NCBI GenBank assembly: GCA_017550285.1
Contig: JAFZPP010000028.1
Span: 62,001 to 126,000 of the forward strand
Origin: Oscillospiraceae bacterium
GTDB lineage: Bacteria > Bacillota > Clostridia > Oscillospirales > Ruminococcaceae
Length of the DNA: 64,000 nucleotides
Reading direction: 5' to 3'
Below, piece by piece: positions 8,500-16,176 of this stretch (the first letter of the stretch is position 1; the number at the start of each line of letters is the position of its first letter). Both the position numbers and the translations under genes were made by a program. The notes below the pieces were generated by a model that was not told the DNA's origin, did not search any database, and saw nothing but the letters and a program-made list of their open reading frames with translations.

Positions 8500-8528
8500 A
8501 GTTTAGCATATTTTCAAAAAAATGTCAA
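8500..8528 (-). promoter_or_regulatory. Promoter of the riboswitch-OadB operon
   Basis: Minus strand: perfect TTGACA (8523-8528), 17 bp spacer, TAAACT (8500-8505). The expected start of transcription falls directly before the first arm of aptamer helix P1. Confidence 0.8.
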
Positions 8529-8573
8529 GCGATTTTCGGAAATCCGGACCGGAACAGTGCAGTGCCAGTTTCC

Positions 8574-8602
8574 TTGACAGCATATTATAAATATGGTATA
8601 CT
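8574..8602 (+). promoter_or_regulatory. recG promoter
   Basis: TTGACA (8574-8579), 17 bp spacer, TATACT (8597-8602). It lies inside the upstream open part of the recG frame, which shows that the true recG start is downstream. Confidence 0.82.
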
Positions 8603-8654
8603 GAATCAGCGGGACAGCACTTCTGTTCCGATTATTGTTTCCCGAGGTCACATC

Positions 8655-10706
8655 ATGATGAATGAACTCTATCAGCCGATTGAAACACTTGCAGGCGTCG
8701 GTGAAAAGCGCGCCGCAAAGTATCATAAGCTCGGCATCCATACCCCCTATGATCTGCTGTTTCATTTCCCGCGCACATATATCGACTACAGCAAACCCGT
8801 TTACATCGCCGATGCAGAAAACGGTATCCCCTGCGCGGTTCGCTGTACGGTCGTCCAGAAGCTGGCAGTCGCATTTGTCCGAAAAGGGTTTACGATTTAC
8901 CGCGTTCTCGTGACAGACGGTATCTCTGATATGCTGCTGGTCTTTTATAATACGCCGTATACCTATCAGGCAATGAAGTCAGGCGAGGAATACTACGCCT
9001 ACGGAAAGATAACAGGCGGATTTCTGCGCAGAGAGATGCAGTCGCCGCAGGTGCAGAAGGTCGGCGGCGCGATGCTTTTGCAGCCGGTCTATCCGCAGAC
9101 AACAGGACTGACAAGTGCCATGATGCGCACGAATATTCAGCGTGCACTTCTCTATCTCGAAAAACTACCGGTTGAAACCATGCCCGATTCACTGATGCAG
9201 GATTTTCAGCTGATTCCCCTGGTCGATGCACTCCGCGCTGTTCACAGACCGGAATCGGCAAAAGAGCTTGAAGCCGCACGGCACCGTCTCGCATTTGAGG
9301 AACTGCTGCAATTCCAGCTCGGTACGCTGATGCTCCGGCACAGAAGCAGCGGTCAGACCGCAGTTTCCATGTCCGAATCCGTATCCATTCAGGATTTCTA
9401 TGATCATCTGCCGTTTTCACTGACATCTGCGCAACAGAAATCCATTCAGACAATCTGCAAGGACCTCTGCGGCAGCAAACCGATGAACCGGCTTCTCCAG
9501 GGCGACGTCGGAAGCGGCAAAACCGCAGTCGCCGCAGCAGCTGCCGCATTCACCGCCAAAAACGGGATGCAGACTGTCCTTATGGCGCCGACCGAGATTC
9601 TCGCGCAGCAGCATCTGCATACAATGACTGAATTCCTTTCTCCGCTCGACATTCAGCCCGTTTTACTGACCGGTTCCACAAAGGCAAAAGAAAAACGCGA
9701 AATCAAAAAGCAGATCGCTGACGGGACAGCACAGGTTGTAATCGGTACACACGCGGTCATTCAGAAGGATATTGATTTCCACACACTCGGGCTTGTCATC
9801 ACGGATGAGCAACACCGCTTCGGTGTTGCTCAGCGTGCCGCACTCGCCGAAAAGGGCGGATGCCCGCATAAGCTCGTTATGTCTGCAACGCCGATTCCGC
9901 GCACACTGGCGCTGATCATTTACGGCGATCTTGATATTACGTTACTTGACGAAATGCCGAAGGGCAGACTGCCGGTTCAGACCTTTGCCGTGACAGGCGG
10001 CTTCCGCGAACGCGCATACAGTTTCATCAAATCACATCTCGATGCCGGTGAACAGGCATATCTGGTATGCGCGATGATCGAGGAATCCGATACACTGGAA
10101 AATGTGCAGGCTGCGGAGACCTATGCAGAAACGCTGAAACAGGGCGCATTTTCCGACTATCGCGTCGGCTTGCTGCACGGCAAAATGAAACCCGCGGAAA
10201 AAGAAGCGGTCATGGCAGCGATGAAGGCGCATGAAATTGACCTGCTCGTCTGTACAACGGTTGTCGAGGTCGGCGTCGATGTCCCGAATGCAACACTGAT
10301 TCTGATTGAAAATGCCGACCGTTTCGGTCTGGCACAGCTGCATCAGCTTCGGGGCAGAGTCGGCAGAGGTGCGGTGCAGAGCTACTGCATTCTCGTCACA
10401 GACAGCAAAAACGAAGATGCACGCGAACGTCTCAAAATCATGAGCCGGACAACCAACGGCTTTGCGATTGCTGAGGAGGATTTGCGTCTGCGCGGACCCG
10501 GCGATTTCTTCGGTCATGCGCAGCACGGCATGCCGCCGCTGATGCAGGCAGCCTTTTGCAGCAATATGCCGCTTGTCTCCGAAACGCAAATGGCAGCGAA
10601 GCAATTACTCGCATCCGACCCTGAGCTGAAAGATCCGGCGCATCAGGCGCTCCGCACAGCCGTGCTCCAGCTCTTTGCGAAAAACGGTGAAAACGGATTA
10701 AATTAA
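8655..10706 (+). CDS. recG: ATP-dependent DNA helicase RecG
   Basis: RecG remodels stalled forks and Holliday junctions. The N-terminal wedge/OB region starts NELYQPIETLAGVGEKRAAKY, then come the superfamily 2 helicase motifs: GDVGSGKTAVA (motif I), APTEILAQQH (Ia), ITDEQHRFG (motif II, DEQH), SATPIPRTLA (III), TTVVEVGVDVP (V) and QLRGRVGRG (VI). The ATG at 8655 is picked because it follows CCGAGGTC and lies downstream of the promoter; a second ATG follows immediately. Product 683 aa, normal for RecG. It stands alone between its promoter and the tRNA operon. Confidence 0.96.
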   Translation: MMNELYQPIETLAGVGEKRAAKYHKLGIHTPYDLLFHFPRTYIDYSKPVYIADAENGIPCAVRCTVVQKLAVAFVRKGFTIYRVLVTDGISDMLLVFYNTPYTYQAMKSGEEYYAYGKITGGFLRREMQSPQVQKVGGAMLLQPVYPQTTGLTSAMMRTNIQRALLYLEKLPVETMPDSLMQDFQLIPLVDALRAVHRPESAKELEAARHRLAFEELLQFQLGTLMLRHRSSGQTAVSMSESVSIQDFYDHLPFSLTSAQQKSIQTICKDLCGSKPMNRLLQGDVGSGKTAVAAAAAAFTAKNGMQTVLMAPTEILAQQHLHTMTEFLSPLDIQPVLLTGSTKAKEKREIKKQIADGTAQVVIGTHAVIQKDIDFHTLGLVITDEQHRFGVAQRAALAEKGGCPHKLVMSATPIPRTLALIIYGDLDITLLDEMPKGRLPVQTFAVTGGFRERAYSFIKSHLDAGEQAYLVCAMIEESDTLENVQAAETYAETLKQGAFSDYRVGLLHGKMKPAEKEAVMAAMKAHEIDLLVCTTVVEVGVDVPNATLILIENADRFGLAQLHQLRGRVGRGAVQSYCILVTDSKNEDARERLKIMSRTTNGFAIAEEDLRLRGPGDFFGHAQHGMPPLMQAAFCSNMPLVSETQMAAKQLLASDPELKDPAHQALRTAVLQLFAKNGENGLN

Positions 10707-10815
10707 GTGCTTTTAACTCCCCTGCCGTAATATTCAGTTTATACGATCAGTTTCCGCATTACTTTTGATATTTTCTGTACAAAACGCCAAAACTTGATTT
10801 TTTTTCGATTTTCTA

Positions 10816-10844
10816 TTGACTTTTTCGAGTGTTTGCGGTATAAT
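10816..10844 (+). promoter_or_regulatory. Promoter of the tRNA Asp-Phe-Gly operon
   Basis: TTGACT (10816-10821), 17 bp spacer, perfect TATAAT (10839-10844), about 40 bases before tRNA-Asp. The preceding ~110 bases after recG are AT-rich and hold no gene. Confidence 0.85.
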
Positions 10845-10887
10845 AACAAAGTCGTCTGACGGAAACAATGATTCCGACAGATAAAAT

Positions 10888-10962
10888 GGCCTGGTAGTTC
10901 AGTTGGTTTAGAACGCCGCCCTGTCACGGCGGAGGTCGTGGGTTCGAGCCCCATCCAGGTCG
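10888..10962 (+). tRNA. tRNA-Asp (GTC)
   Basis: Complete cloverleaf: acceptor GGCCTGG with CCAGGTC, anticodon stem CCGCC/GGCGG with loop CTGTCAC (anticodon GTC at 10923-10925), and T-loop GGTTCGAGCC. The discriminator is G and no CCA is encoded. First of three tRNAs in one operon. Confidence 0.97.
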
Positions 10963-10965
10963 TAT

Positions 10966-11038
10966 GCCTCTTTAGCTCAGTTGGTAGAGCAGGGGACTGA
11001 AAATCCCCGTGTCGTTGGTTCGATTCCGACAGGAGGCA
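10966..11038 (+). tRNA. tRNA-Phe (GAA)
   Basis: Acceptor GCCTCTT with AGGAGGC, anticodon loop CTGAAAA in stem GGGGA/TCCCC (anticodon GAA at 10999-11001), T-loop GGTTCGATTCC. Discriminator A; CCA not encoded. Three bases separate it from tRNA-Asp. Confidence 0.97.
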
Positions 11039-11045
11039 TTCAAAT

Positions 11046-11118
11046 GCGGATTTAGCTCATCTGGTAGAGCGCCACCTTGCCAAGGTGGAGGTAGCGGGTT
11101 CGAGCCCCGTAATCCGCT
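11046..11118 (+). tRNA. tRNA-Gly (GCC)
   Basis: Acceptor GCGGATT with AATCCGC, anticodon loop TTGCCAA in stem CCACC/GGTGG (anticodon GCC at 11079-11081), T-loop GGTTCGAGCC. Discriminator T; CCA not encoded. Last tRNA of the operon. Confidence 0.97.
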
Positions 11119-11152
11119 TAACGCGGTTTGGAAATATCCTTATCGTGAAAGA

Positions 11153-11181
11153 AATCCGGAACCTTGTGTTCCGGATTTTTT
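11153..11181 (+). terminator. Terminator of the tRNA operon
   Basis: AATCCGGAAC (11153-11162) pairs with GTTCCGGATT around a 5-base loop and runs into a T tract. It ends just before the stop of the convergent rlmA gene. Confidence 0.9.
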
Positions 11182-11196
11182 GTTTCCTCCCCTGCT

Positions 11197-12015
11197 CTAT
11201 TTCGGTCTGCACTGCATGATGCCGAACGATACCGTCGTCGTGAGCGATTCGATCTGATCGAGCTTTGCAATATCGCTTGCTGCGGTTTTGTGCGCATAAG
11301 GCGTCATTGCAAACAAGGCTTTGAGATGTTCTGCCGGAACCGTGATCGTATCGGTAAGGCGCTCAAACGCTGTCAGCGCAAATCCTTCCGGTGCATCGGA
11401 CACAGGTTTGTTCTCATACGGCTGATCATAGACAGCCTGTTTCAGCTCCCAAAGATGCTTTTCCAGCGGAATGACGCGAAGCAGCAGACCGTCCTGCTTG
11501 AGAATACGCAGAAACTCATGCGGTTCACACGGCGCAAACAGATTCAGAATACAGTCACAGCAATGATCCGCTGCCGGAAGATGACTGACCGATGCAACTG
11601 CCCAATCCGCATCTGCAATCCCCTGCTGCTTTGCACGTACCGCTGCAAACCGCAGGATATCCGGTGAAATATCTATCCCGCAGAGCTTGGTATCTGTACC
11701 CTTGCTGCGCAGTGCAGACGTTACGGCACAGGAATACCAGCCCTCGCCGCATCCGACATCCATAATCTGCATCGGCTGTTCCTGCACTGCAATCGCACAG
11801 ATACGGTCAAGCAGCTTCTGATAGTATCCGGCATTCAGAAAAAGCTGACGCGCCTTTGCCATTTCAGCGTCATCCCCGCGCTGCCGCCTGCTCTGTCTCT
11901 GCAACAAATTTACATATCCGGATTTTGCACAGTCAAAGCTGTGACCCTTCTCACAGAAATACCGTTTCGGCTCCGCCGTCAGAAATGCACTGCAGACCGG
12001 ACAGATCATTTTCAT
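11197..12015 (-). CDS. rlmA: 23S rRNA (guanine-N1)-methyltransferase, RlmA family
   Basis: A 272-aa SAM-dependent methyltransferase that modifies G745 (RlmA-I) or G748 (RlmA-II) in 23S rRNA helix 35; the RlmA-II type affects tylosin sensitivity. The N-terminus carries the family zinc finger, CPVC (residues 5-8) with C21 and H25, followed by the RlmA block GDDAEMAKARQLFLNAGYY and the SAM motif IMDVGCGEGWY. The ATG follows GGGAG. It is transcribed from a promoter at 12085-12113 through a leader that contains a strong hairpin. Confidence 0.88.
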   Translation of the reverse strand: MKMICPVCSAFLTAEPKRYFCEKGHSFDCAKSGYVNLLQRQSRRQRGDDAEMAKARQLFLNAGYYQKLLDRICAIAVQEQPMQIMDVGCGEGWYSCAVTSALRSKGTDTKLCGIDISPDILRFAAVRAKQQGIADADWAVASVSHLPAADHCCDCILNLFAPCEPHEFLRILKQDGLLLRVIPLEKHLWELKQAVYDQPYENKPVSDAPEGFALTAFERLTDTITVPAEHLKALFAMTPYAHKTAASDIAKLDQIESLTTTVSFGIMQCRPK

Positions 12016-12033
12016 TCACGACACTCCCGTCAC

Positions 12034-12069
12034 AAAAAGCAGTACAGGCACAGTAACTGTACTGCTTTT
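12034..12069 (-). terminator. Hairpin in the rlmA leader (attenuator-like, bidirectional)
   Basis: AAAAGCAGTACAG (12035-12047) pairs perfectly with CTGTACTGCTTTT (12057-12069). Both strands give T-rich 3' ends. On the minus strand it falls between the rlmA promoter and start codon, where it could attenuate; on the plus strand it would stop read-through. Confidence 0.6.
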
Positions 12070-12084
12070 CTTTTTATATAATAT

Positions 12085-12113
12085 AGTATAACACATTATC
12101 ACACAAAAAGCAA
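12085..12113 (-). promoter_or_regulatory. rlmA promoter
   Basis: Minus strand: TTGCTT (12108-12113), 17 bp spacer, TATACT (12085-12090). A near-copy (TTGCTT at 12211-12216, 17 bp, TATAAG at 12188-12193) lies ~100 bases upstream; the two spacers differ by only one base. Confidence 0.65.
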
Positions 12114-12188
12114 GTTGAGAGCAGGATGTTTTATAAATCCATTAACCTGCCGTAGAACTTTAGATCAATACCTGCGGGCGCTGCCCGC
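12085..12188 (-). repeat. Dispersed hairpin-promoter intergenic repeat, copy 1
   Basis: The minus-strand promoter is preceded by the perfect hairpin GCGGGC-AGC-GCCCGC (12174-12188). The same order, hairpin, a TATT tract, TTCTA, then TCA-(A/G)CTTGCTTTTT and a -10 box, recurs at 57986-58054. Copy 1 has an extra ~35 bases, itself bounded by GCAGG and CCTGC. Confidence 0.55.
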
Positions 12189-12353
12189 TTATAACATATT
12201 ATCACACAAAAAGCAAGGCGAATAAAAAATGTACTTTCAGATTCAGCACTGTGGTTTGCATCCCGCTTTGTATAAAAAAGCAAGAAGTTTCACCGCCCCT
12301 ATGCTGATTTTCCGTTTTTTCAAAAATTTTTCTGTGATTTTGCAAAAAACCAC

Positions 12354-12382
12354 TTGCATTTTTTTGTGAAGTATGCTAAAAT
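12354..12382 (+). promoter_or_regulatory. ddl-ywiB-argS promoter
   Basis: TTGCAT (12354-12359), 17 bp spacer, TAAAAT (12377-12382), giving a leader of about 180 bases before the ddl GTG start. Confidence 0.6.
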
Positions 12383-12567
12383 ATATGTGTACGAAAAATC
12401 CGACCATGATCGGCAGTTCTGCGTGTTCACGCGATTTTTCGCTTTTTAGCGTTTTTACATTGGTTTCTGCGATGCTGTATCAGAATTATGCACAAATGGC
12501 AAAATGCCCAAAACGCAAAGAATCCAACATCTGACGCAAGATTATTTATCGAAAGGGGCTATGGAAT

Positions 12568-13605
12568 GTGGCGAAACTGAAACTGCTTGTCCTGTTCGGC
12601 GGCTCGTCCAACGAATATGATGCGTCTCTGGCTTCTGCCGCTGCCATTCTGCGTACTCTGAACAGCGAACGGTATGAGATCGTTCCGGTCGGCATCAACA
12701 AAAAAGGCAGATGGCTTTATTTCCCGGGCGATTATGAGGAAATTGCCTCGGGAAAATGGATCGAGAATCCGGACTGTGCCTCCGCGATCCTGTCGCCGGA
12801 TCCTGCACACCGCGGTATCCTCATCCTTGAGGACGGCAACTACACGCTCAAACGAATTGACGTCATTTTTTCTGTCCTGCACGGACAGTTCGGCGAGGAC
12901 GGCGCAATTCAGGGCCTCTGTGAGCTGTCGCATATCCCGTATGTCGGAAACGGCATTTTCAGCTCTGCTGCCTGCCGCAGCAAAGCAATGACGCATGCAC
13001 TGCTCTCCTCAGCCGGCATCCCGATGCCAAGCTGGGTCGCAGTTTCCCAGAGAAATCTCAGCCGTCTGGAGCACGAATATGAACGGATTGAATCGCAGCT
13101 GGATTATCCGATGTATGTCAAGCCCTCCGGCTGCGACCAGGCAATCGCATCCGGCAAGGCGGAAAACCGTGAGGAGCTTTCGCAGCATGTCAAGCGTGCC
13201 TTTACACAGGACGCAACGGTTCTTGTCGAGGAGCTTGTCGAGGGCAGAGAATTTCGCGTCGGCGTATTCGGCTACGATCCTCCGTTTGCGTCGTTTGTCG
13301 GTGAAATCACCGGCAGCACAGAGGATGATCTGACGATTCCGGCTGATCTGGACGAACAGACCGTCCACATTATGCGTGAACTGGCGGTTTCCGCATTCTG
13401 TATTCTGGAATGCAGTTCACTGGCACTGGTGGATATCTATTATACAAGCCGCGGTGATATTCTGCTCGGAGAGGTCAACACAATGCCGGAAATGTCCGAT
13501 GCATCAGCCTATCCGAAGCTCATGGCGGATCTCGGTATGCGGTATCCGTATCTGCTCGATAAGCTGATTGAGCAGGCAATCGAGCATGATGACCGCAGCT
13601 TCTGA
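12568..13605 (+). CDS. ddl: D-alanine--D-alanine ligase family protein (divergent)
   Basis: ATP-grasp ligase of 345 aa that joins two D-amino acids for the peptidoglycan stem. The N-terminus FGGSSNEYDASLASA, the segment LHGQFGEDGAIQG, the ATP-grasp strand YPMYVKPSG and the metal-binding GEVNTMPE (Glu and Asn) with a preceding LVDIYY Asp are seen. GTG is the start, behind GAAAGGGG. Several conserved loops differ from E. coli DdlB: the GSSVG loop after KPS reads CDQAIASG, the ARVDFF Arg is replaced (LALVDIYY), and NTxPGFTxHS reads NTMPEMSDAS. A D-Ala-D-Ala product is likely but another second residue cannot be excluded. Followed by ywiB and argS. Confidence 0.82.
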   Translation: MAKLKLLVLFGGSSNEYDASLASAAAILRTLNSERYEIVPVGINKKGRWLYFPGDYEEIASGKWIENPDCASAILSPDPAHRGILILEDGNYTLKRIDVIFSVLHGQFGEDGAIQGLCELSHIPYVGNGIFSSAACRSKAMTHALLSSAGIPMPSWVAVSQRNLSRLEHEYERIESQLDYPMYVKPSGCDQAIASGKAENREELSQHVKRAFTQDATVLVEELVEGREFRVGVFGYDPPFASFVGEITGSTEDDLTIPADLDEQTVHIMRELAVSAFCILECSSLALVDIYYTSRGDILLGEVNTMPEMSDASAYPKLMADLGMRYPYLLDKLIEQAIEHDDRSF

Positions 13606-13623
13606 ATCTGAGACGGAGGAATT

Positions 13624-14076
13624 ATGTCTGCTGAGCAACAAAATCATAATAACAGAGATGAGAATGCGATTCTGACCATTCTCAGCACGCAGACTGCCGA
13701 CGGGGAGACAGAACGCTCTGAATTGAATACGACCGCATACTTCGGAAGAAACGGCAATGAGGTTACGATAAAATATACAGAGCTGGATGAGAACGGAAAC
13801 ACAGCCGGTGAAACGGTCATCACCGTGCTGGATCAGCAGCTTGTTACAATCCATAAAATCGGCTTTGCGGAGGCTGTCATGATCCTTGAACCGGGCAAAA
13901 CGCATCCGGTCAAGTATTCGACTGTCTTCGGCGATATGGAGATGCTGCTCTGTGCGCTCGAGATTGAGGTGCAGTTTCACCCTGGCGGCGGAAGGCTTCA
14001 GCTGCGGTATCTGATTGATATCGGCGACAGCTATTCTGCACAGAATACGATTGATCTGCGCGTTCGTCTGCGTTAA
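13624..14076 (+). CDS. DUF1934 (YwiB-like) beta-barrel protein
   Basis: A 150-aa small soluble protein of the DUF1934/YwiB family, predicted to fold as a calycin-like beta barrel. The pattern of short strands ending in HKIGFAEAVMILEPGK and RYLIDIGDS fits, as does position: ywiB sits directly before argS in many Firmicutes, as here. No catalytic residues are apparent and the role is unknown. ATG after GGAGGA, 18 bases after the ddl stop. Confidence 0.75.
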   Translation: MSAEQQNHNNRDENAILTILSTQTADGETERSELNTTAYFGRNGNEVTIKYTELDENGNTAGETVITVLDQQLVTIHKIGFAEAVMILEPGKTHPVKYSTVFGDMEMLLCALEIEVQFHPGGGRLQLRYLIDIGDSYSAQNTIDLRVRLR

Positions 14077-14128
14077 TGCAGCGGGACGCCTGTCAAATAC
14101 AGACGAGACAACGGAAGGAGTGTTGTAT

Positions 14129-15898
14129 TTGAATCATATTTCGGCTTCAGCCAATGAAGCAAAACAGCTGATTCTGGAGGCAATCGGCAGACTGGTGGCG
14201 GAAGGCGTGTTCCCCGCAGAACCGCTTCCGGCATTCAATATTGAAATTCCGGCAGATCGTTCGCACGGCGATTTCGCTTCCAATGTGGCAATGGTTTCCG
14301 CCAAAACGCTGCACATGGCGCCGCGGAAGATTGCTGAAGAAATCGCAAATGCACTGGTGCTGGAAGGTTCTCCCTTCGATAAGGTCGAGATTGCCGGACC
14401 CGGCTTCATGAATTTCTATCTCGGACAGAGATGGTATTCGGATGTGGTCCGCAATGTCATTGCCGAAGGAGAACGCTACGGCTGTTCGGAGATCGGCAAA
14501 GGCAAGCGGGTGCTTGTGGAATTTGTTTCGGCAAATCCGACCGGTCCGATGCATGTCGGCAATGCCCGCGGCGGTGCAATCGGTGATACGCTTGCATCGG
14601 TTTTACAGGCTGCCGGATATCACGCCGAGCGTGAATTTTATGTCAACGATGCTGGTAATCAGATCGAGAAATTCGGTAAATCACTTTCACTGCGCTATAT
14701 GCAGCTCTGCTCGGAAAAGGGTCAGGAGATTTACAAATCGACGCCCGATACCGATGCGCTCTGCAAGCTGATCTACGGCGAAACCGGTAATACCGAGGAT
14801 TTCCCGATGCCCGAGGATGTATATCTCGGACAGGATATCATCGCGCACGCCAAGAACTATTTTGATCTGCACGGCGATTCGCTTGCAGCCGTATCCGATG
14901 AGGAACGCAGGAAGGCGCTCGTCGATTATGCGCTCCCGCTGAATATCGCAGGGCTTGAGCATGACCTGAAGCAGTACCGAATTGTATATGATAACTGGTT
15001 CCGCGAAAGCACGGTTCATGCAAGGAATGAGACAAAGCTGATCGTGGACAAGCTGCTCGAAGCCGGAAAGGCATATGAGCAGGACGGCGCGATCTGGTTC
15101 AAAGCGACGGATTACGGCGTGGACAAAGACTTTGTTCTCCGCCGCAGCAACGGGCTTTATACCTATATTGTTCCGGATATCGCATACCATTATGATAAGC
15201 TCGTCACACGGCATTTTGACAGGGCAATCAATGTACTCGGCGCCGATCATCACGGTTATGTTCCGCGCCTGAAAGCAGCACTGACCGCGCTCGGTGTCGA
15301 TGCTTCCAAGCTCGATGTGATTCTGATGCAAATGGTTGCCGTAATGCGCGACGGTCAGCCGGTCAAGCAGTCCAAGCGCAGCGGCAAGGCATTGACGCTT
15401 GTCACGCTTCTCGAGGATATTCCGGTCGATGCGGCAAGATTCTTCTTCAATCTGCGCGAAGCGAATTCGCACTTTGAATTTGATCTTGATCTCGCAGTTG
15501 AAAAATCCTCATCCAATCCGGTATACTATGTACAGTATGCGCACGCAAGAATTTGCAGCCTGATCCGCAACCTTTCGGAAAGCGGCGTTCCGGTTCCTGC
15601 GGCGGCAGATGCACAGCTCGATCTGCTGAGCTCCCCTGCCGAGCGTGAGCTGATTCGTCAGGTTGCGCTGATGCCTGCGGAAGTCGAAACCGCAGCCGCA
15701 CAGCTTGATCCTTCCAGACTGACGAAATATTCGGTTGATCTGGCAGCACAGTTCCATAAATTCTATGACGCCTGCAAGGTGCGTGATGCAGAAACTGCGG
15801 AACTGCGTGATGCGAGACTGCTGCTCTGCGATGCTGTCTGCCGTACACTCGGCAATGTACTCCGGCTGCTGAAAGTAACAGCTCCGGAAAAAATGTAA
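14129..15898 (+). CDS. argS: Arginyl-tRNA synthetase
   Basis: Class I aminoacyl-tRNA synthetase charging tRNA-Arg, 589 aa. Seen are the N-terminal Add1 domain (NIEIPADRSHGDFASNVAM), the HIGH-type signature SANPTGPMHVGNARG, a KMSKS-equivalent region VKQSKRSGKALTL and the C-terminal anticodon-binding domain with the family-typical VYYVQYAHARICS and FHKFYDACKV. The frame is open from 14015, but the best start is the TTG at 14129, eight bases after AAGGAG. The gene is cotranscribed with ddl and ywiB. Confidence 0.95.
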   Translation: MNHISASANEAKQLILEAIGRLVAEGVFPAEPLPAFNIEIPADRSHGDFASNVAMVSAKTLHMAPRKIAEEIANALVLEGSPFDKVEIAGPGFMNFYLGQRWYSDVVRNVIAEGERYGCSEIGKGKRVLVEFVSANPTGPMHVGNARGGAIGDTLASVLQAAGYHAEREFYVNDAGNQIEKFGKSLSLRYMQLCSEKGQEIYKSTPDTDALCKLIYGETGNTEDFPMPEDVYLGQDIIAHAKNYFDLHGDSLAAVSDEERRKALVDYALPLNIAGLEHDLKQYRIVYDNWFRESTVHARNETKLIVDKLLEAGKAYEQDGAIWFKATDYGVDKDFVLRRSNGLYTYIVPDIAYHYDKLVTRHFDRAINVLGADHHGYVPRLKAALTALGVDASKLDVILMQMVAVMRDGQPVKQSKRSGKALTLVTLLEDIPVDAARFFFNLREANSHFEFDLDLAVEKSSSNPVYYVQYAHARICSLIRNLSESGVPVPAAADAQLDLLSSPAERELIRQVALMPAEVETAAAQLDPSRLTKYSVDLAAQFHKFYDACKVRDAETAELRDARLLLCDAVCRTLGNVLRLLKVTAPEKM

Positions 15899-15951
15899 CT
15901 ATTTTGTAATCAAAAGCAAAGTAAAATACAAGAATTTCATGGAAACATTCG

Positions 15952-15983
15952 GTATTTTTCACAATCAGAAAGGTGAAAAATAC
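15952..15983. repeat. Perfect 11-bp inverted repeat downstream of argS
   Basis: GTATTTTTCAC (15952-15962) and GTGAAAAATAC (15973-15983) are separated by 10 bases. There is no T tract after it, so it is a poor terminator; it may be an RNA stem or a protein-binding site upstream of the PucR-type regulator. Confidence 0.6.
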
Positions 15984-16044
15984 GTGAAACAACAAATTAT
16001 TAACATTCTGTTCATGATTTGTTAACAACTAAGGACGGGAAATA

Positions 16045-16053
16045 TGTTACAAT
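16045..16053 (+). promoter_or_regulatory. Possible extended -10 promoter for the PucR-type regulator
   Basis: TGTTACAAT fits an extended -10 element (TGnTAnAAT). No good -35 box is present at the expected spacing. It would give a leader of about 115 bases. Confidence 0.35.
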
Positions 16054-16176
16054 CTGTAATAGTTTCAGATCAGGATTATCCCTGTGCGACCTTTTACGAT
16101 TGGCATCAGATCCCTCCTGCCTGAGATCATGGCACTCCCAAACCAAAATTCATGAAGAAAGCGAAGGGATCGTATT

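Larger units (their letters stand above)
12016..12567. other. 552-base intergenic region: rlmA leader, repeats and ddl promoter/leader
   Basis: No protein-coding gene is supported here. From left to right it holds the rlmA leader hairpin, the rlmA promoter, a hairpin-promoter repeat with a second promoter copy, about 130 bases of AT-rich DNA in which I see nothing definite, the ddl promoter and a ~180-base ddl leader. The leader has two small hairpins near 12420-12460 (CGTGTTCACG, then CGCTTTTTAGCG with a T-rich tail), too weak to call an attenuator. Confidence 0.6.

Noticed and set aside
10739..10954. Minus-strand ORF across tRNA-Asp
   Set aside because: It overlaps a perfect tRNA and its promoter.
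12091..12217. Two spaced copies of TCACACAAAAAGCAAG considered as CRISPR or phage attachment repeats
   Set aside because: Only two copies, no array and no cas or integrase gene; read on the minus strand they are promoter -35 regions.
12420..12460. Small hairpins in the ddl leader as an attenuator
   Set aside because: Stems are only 4-5 bp and no competing structure was evident.
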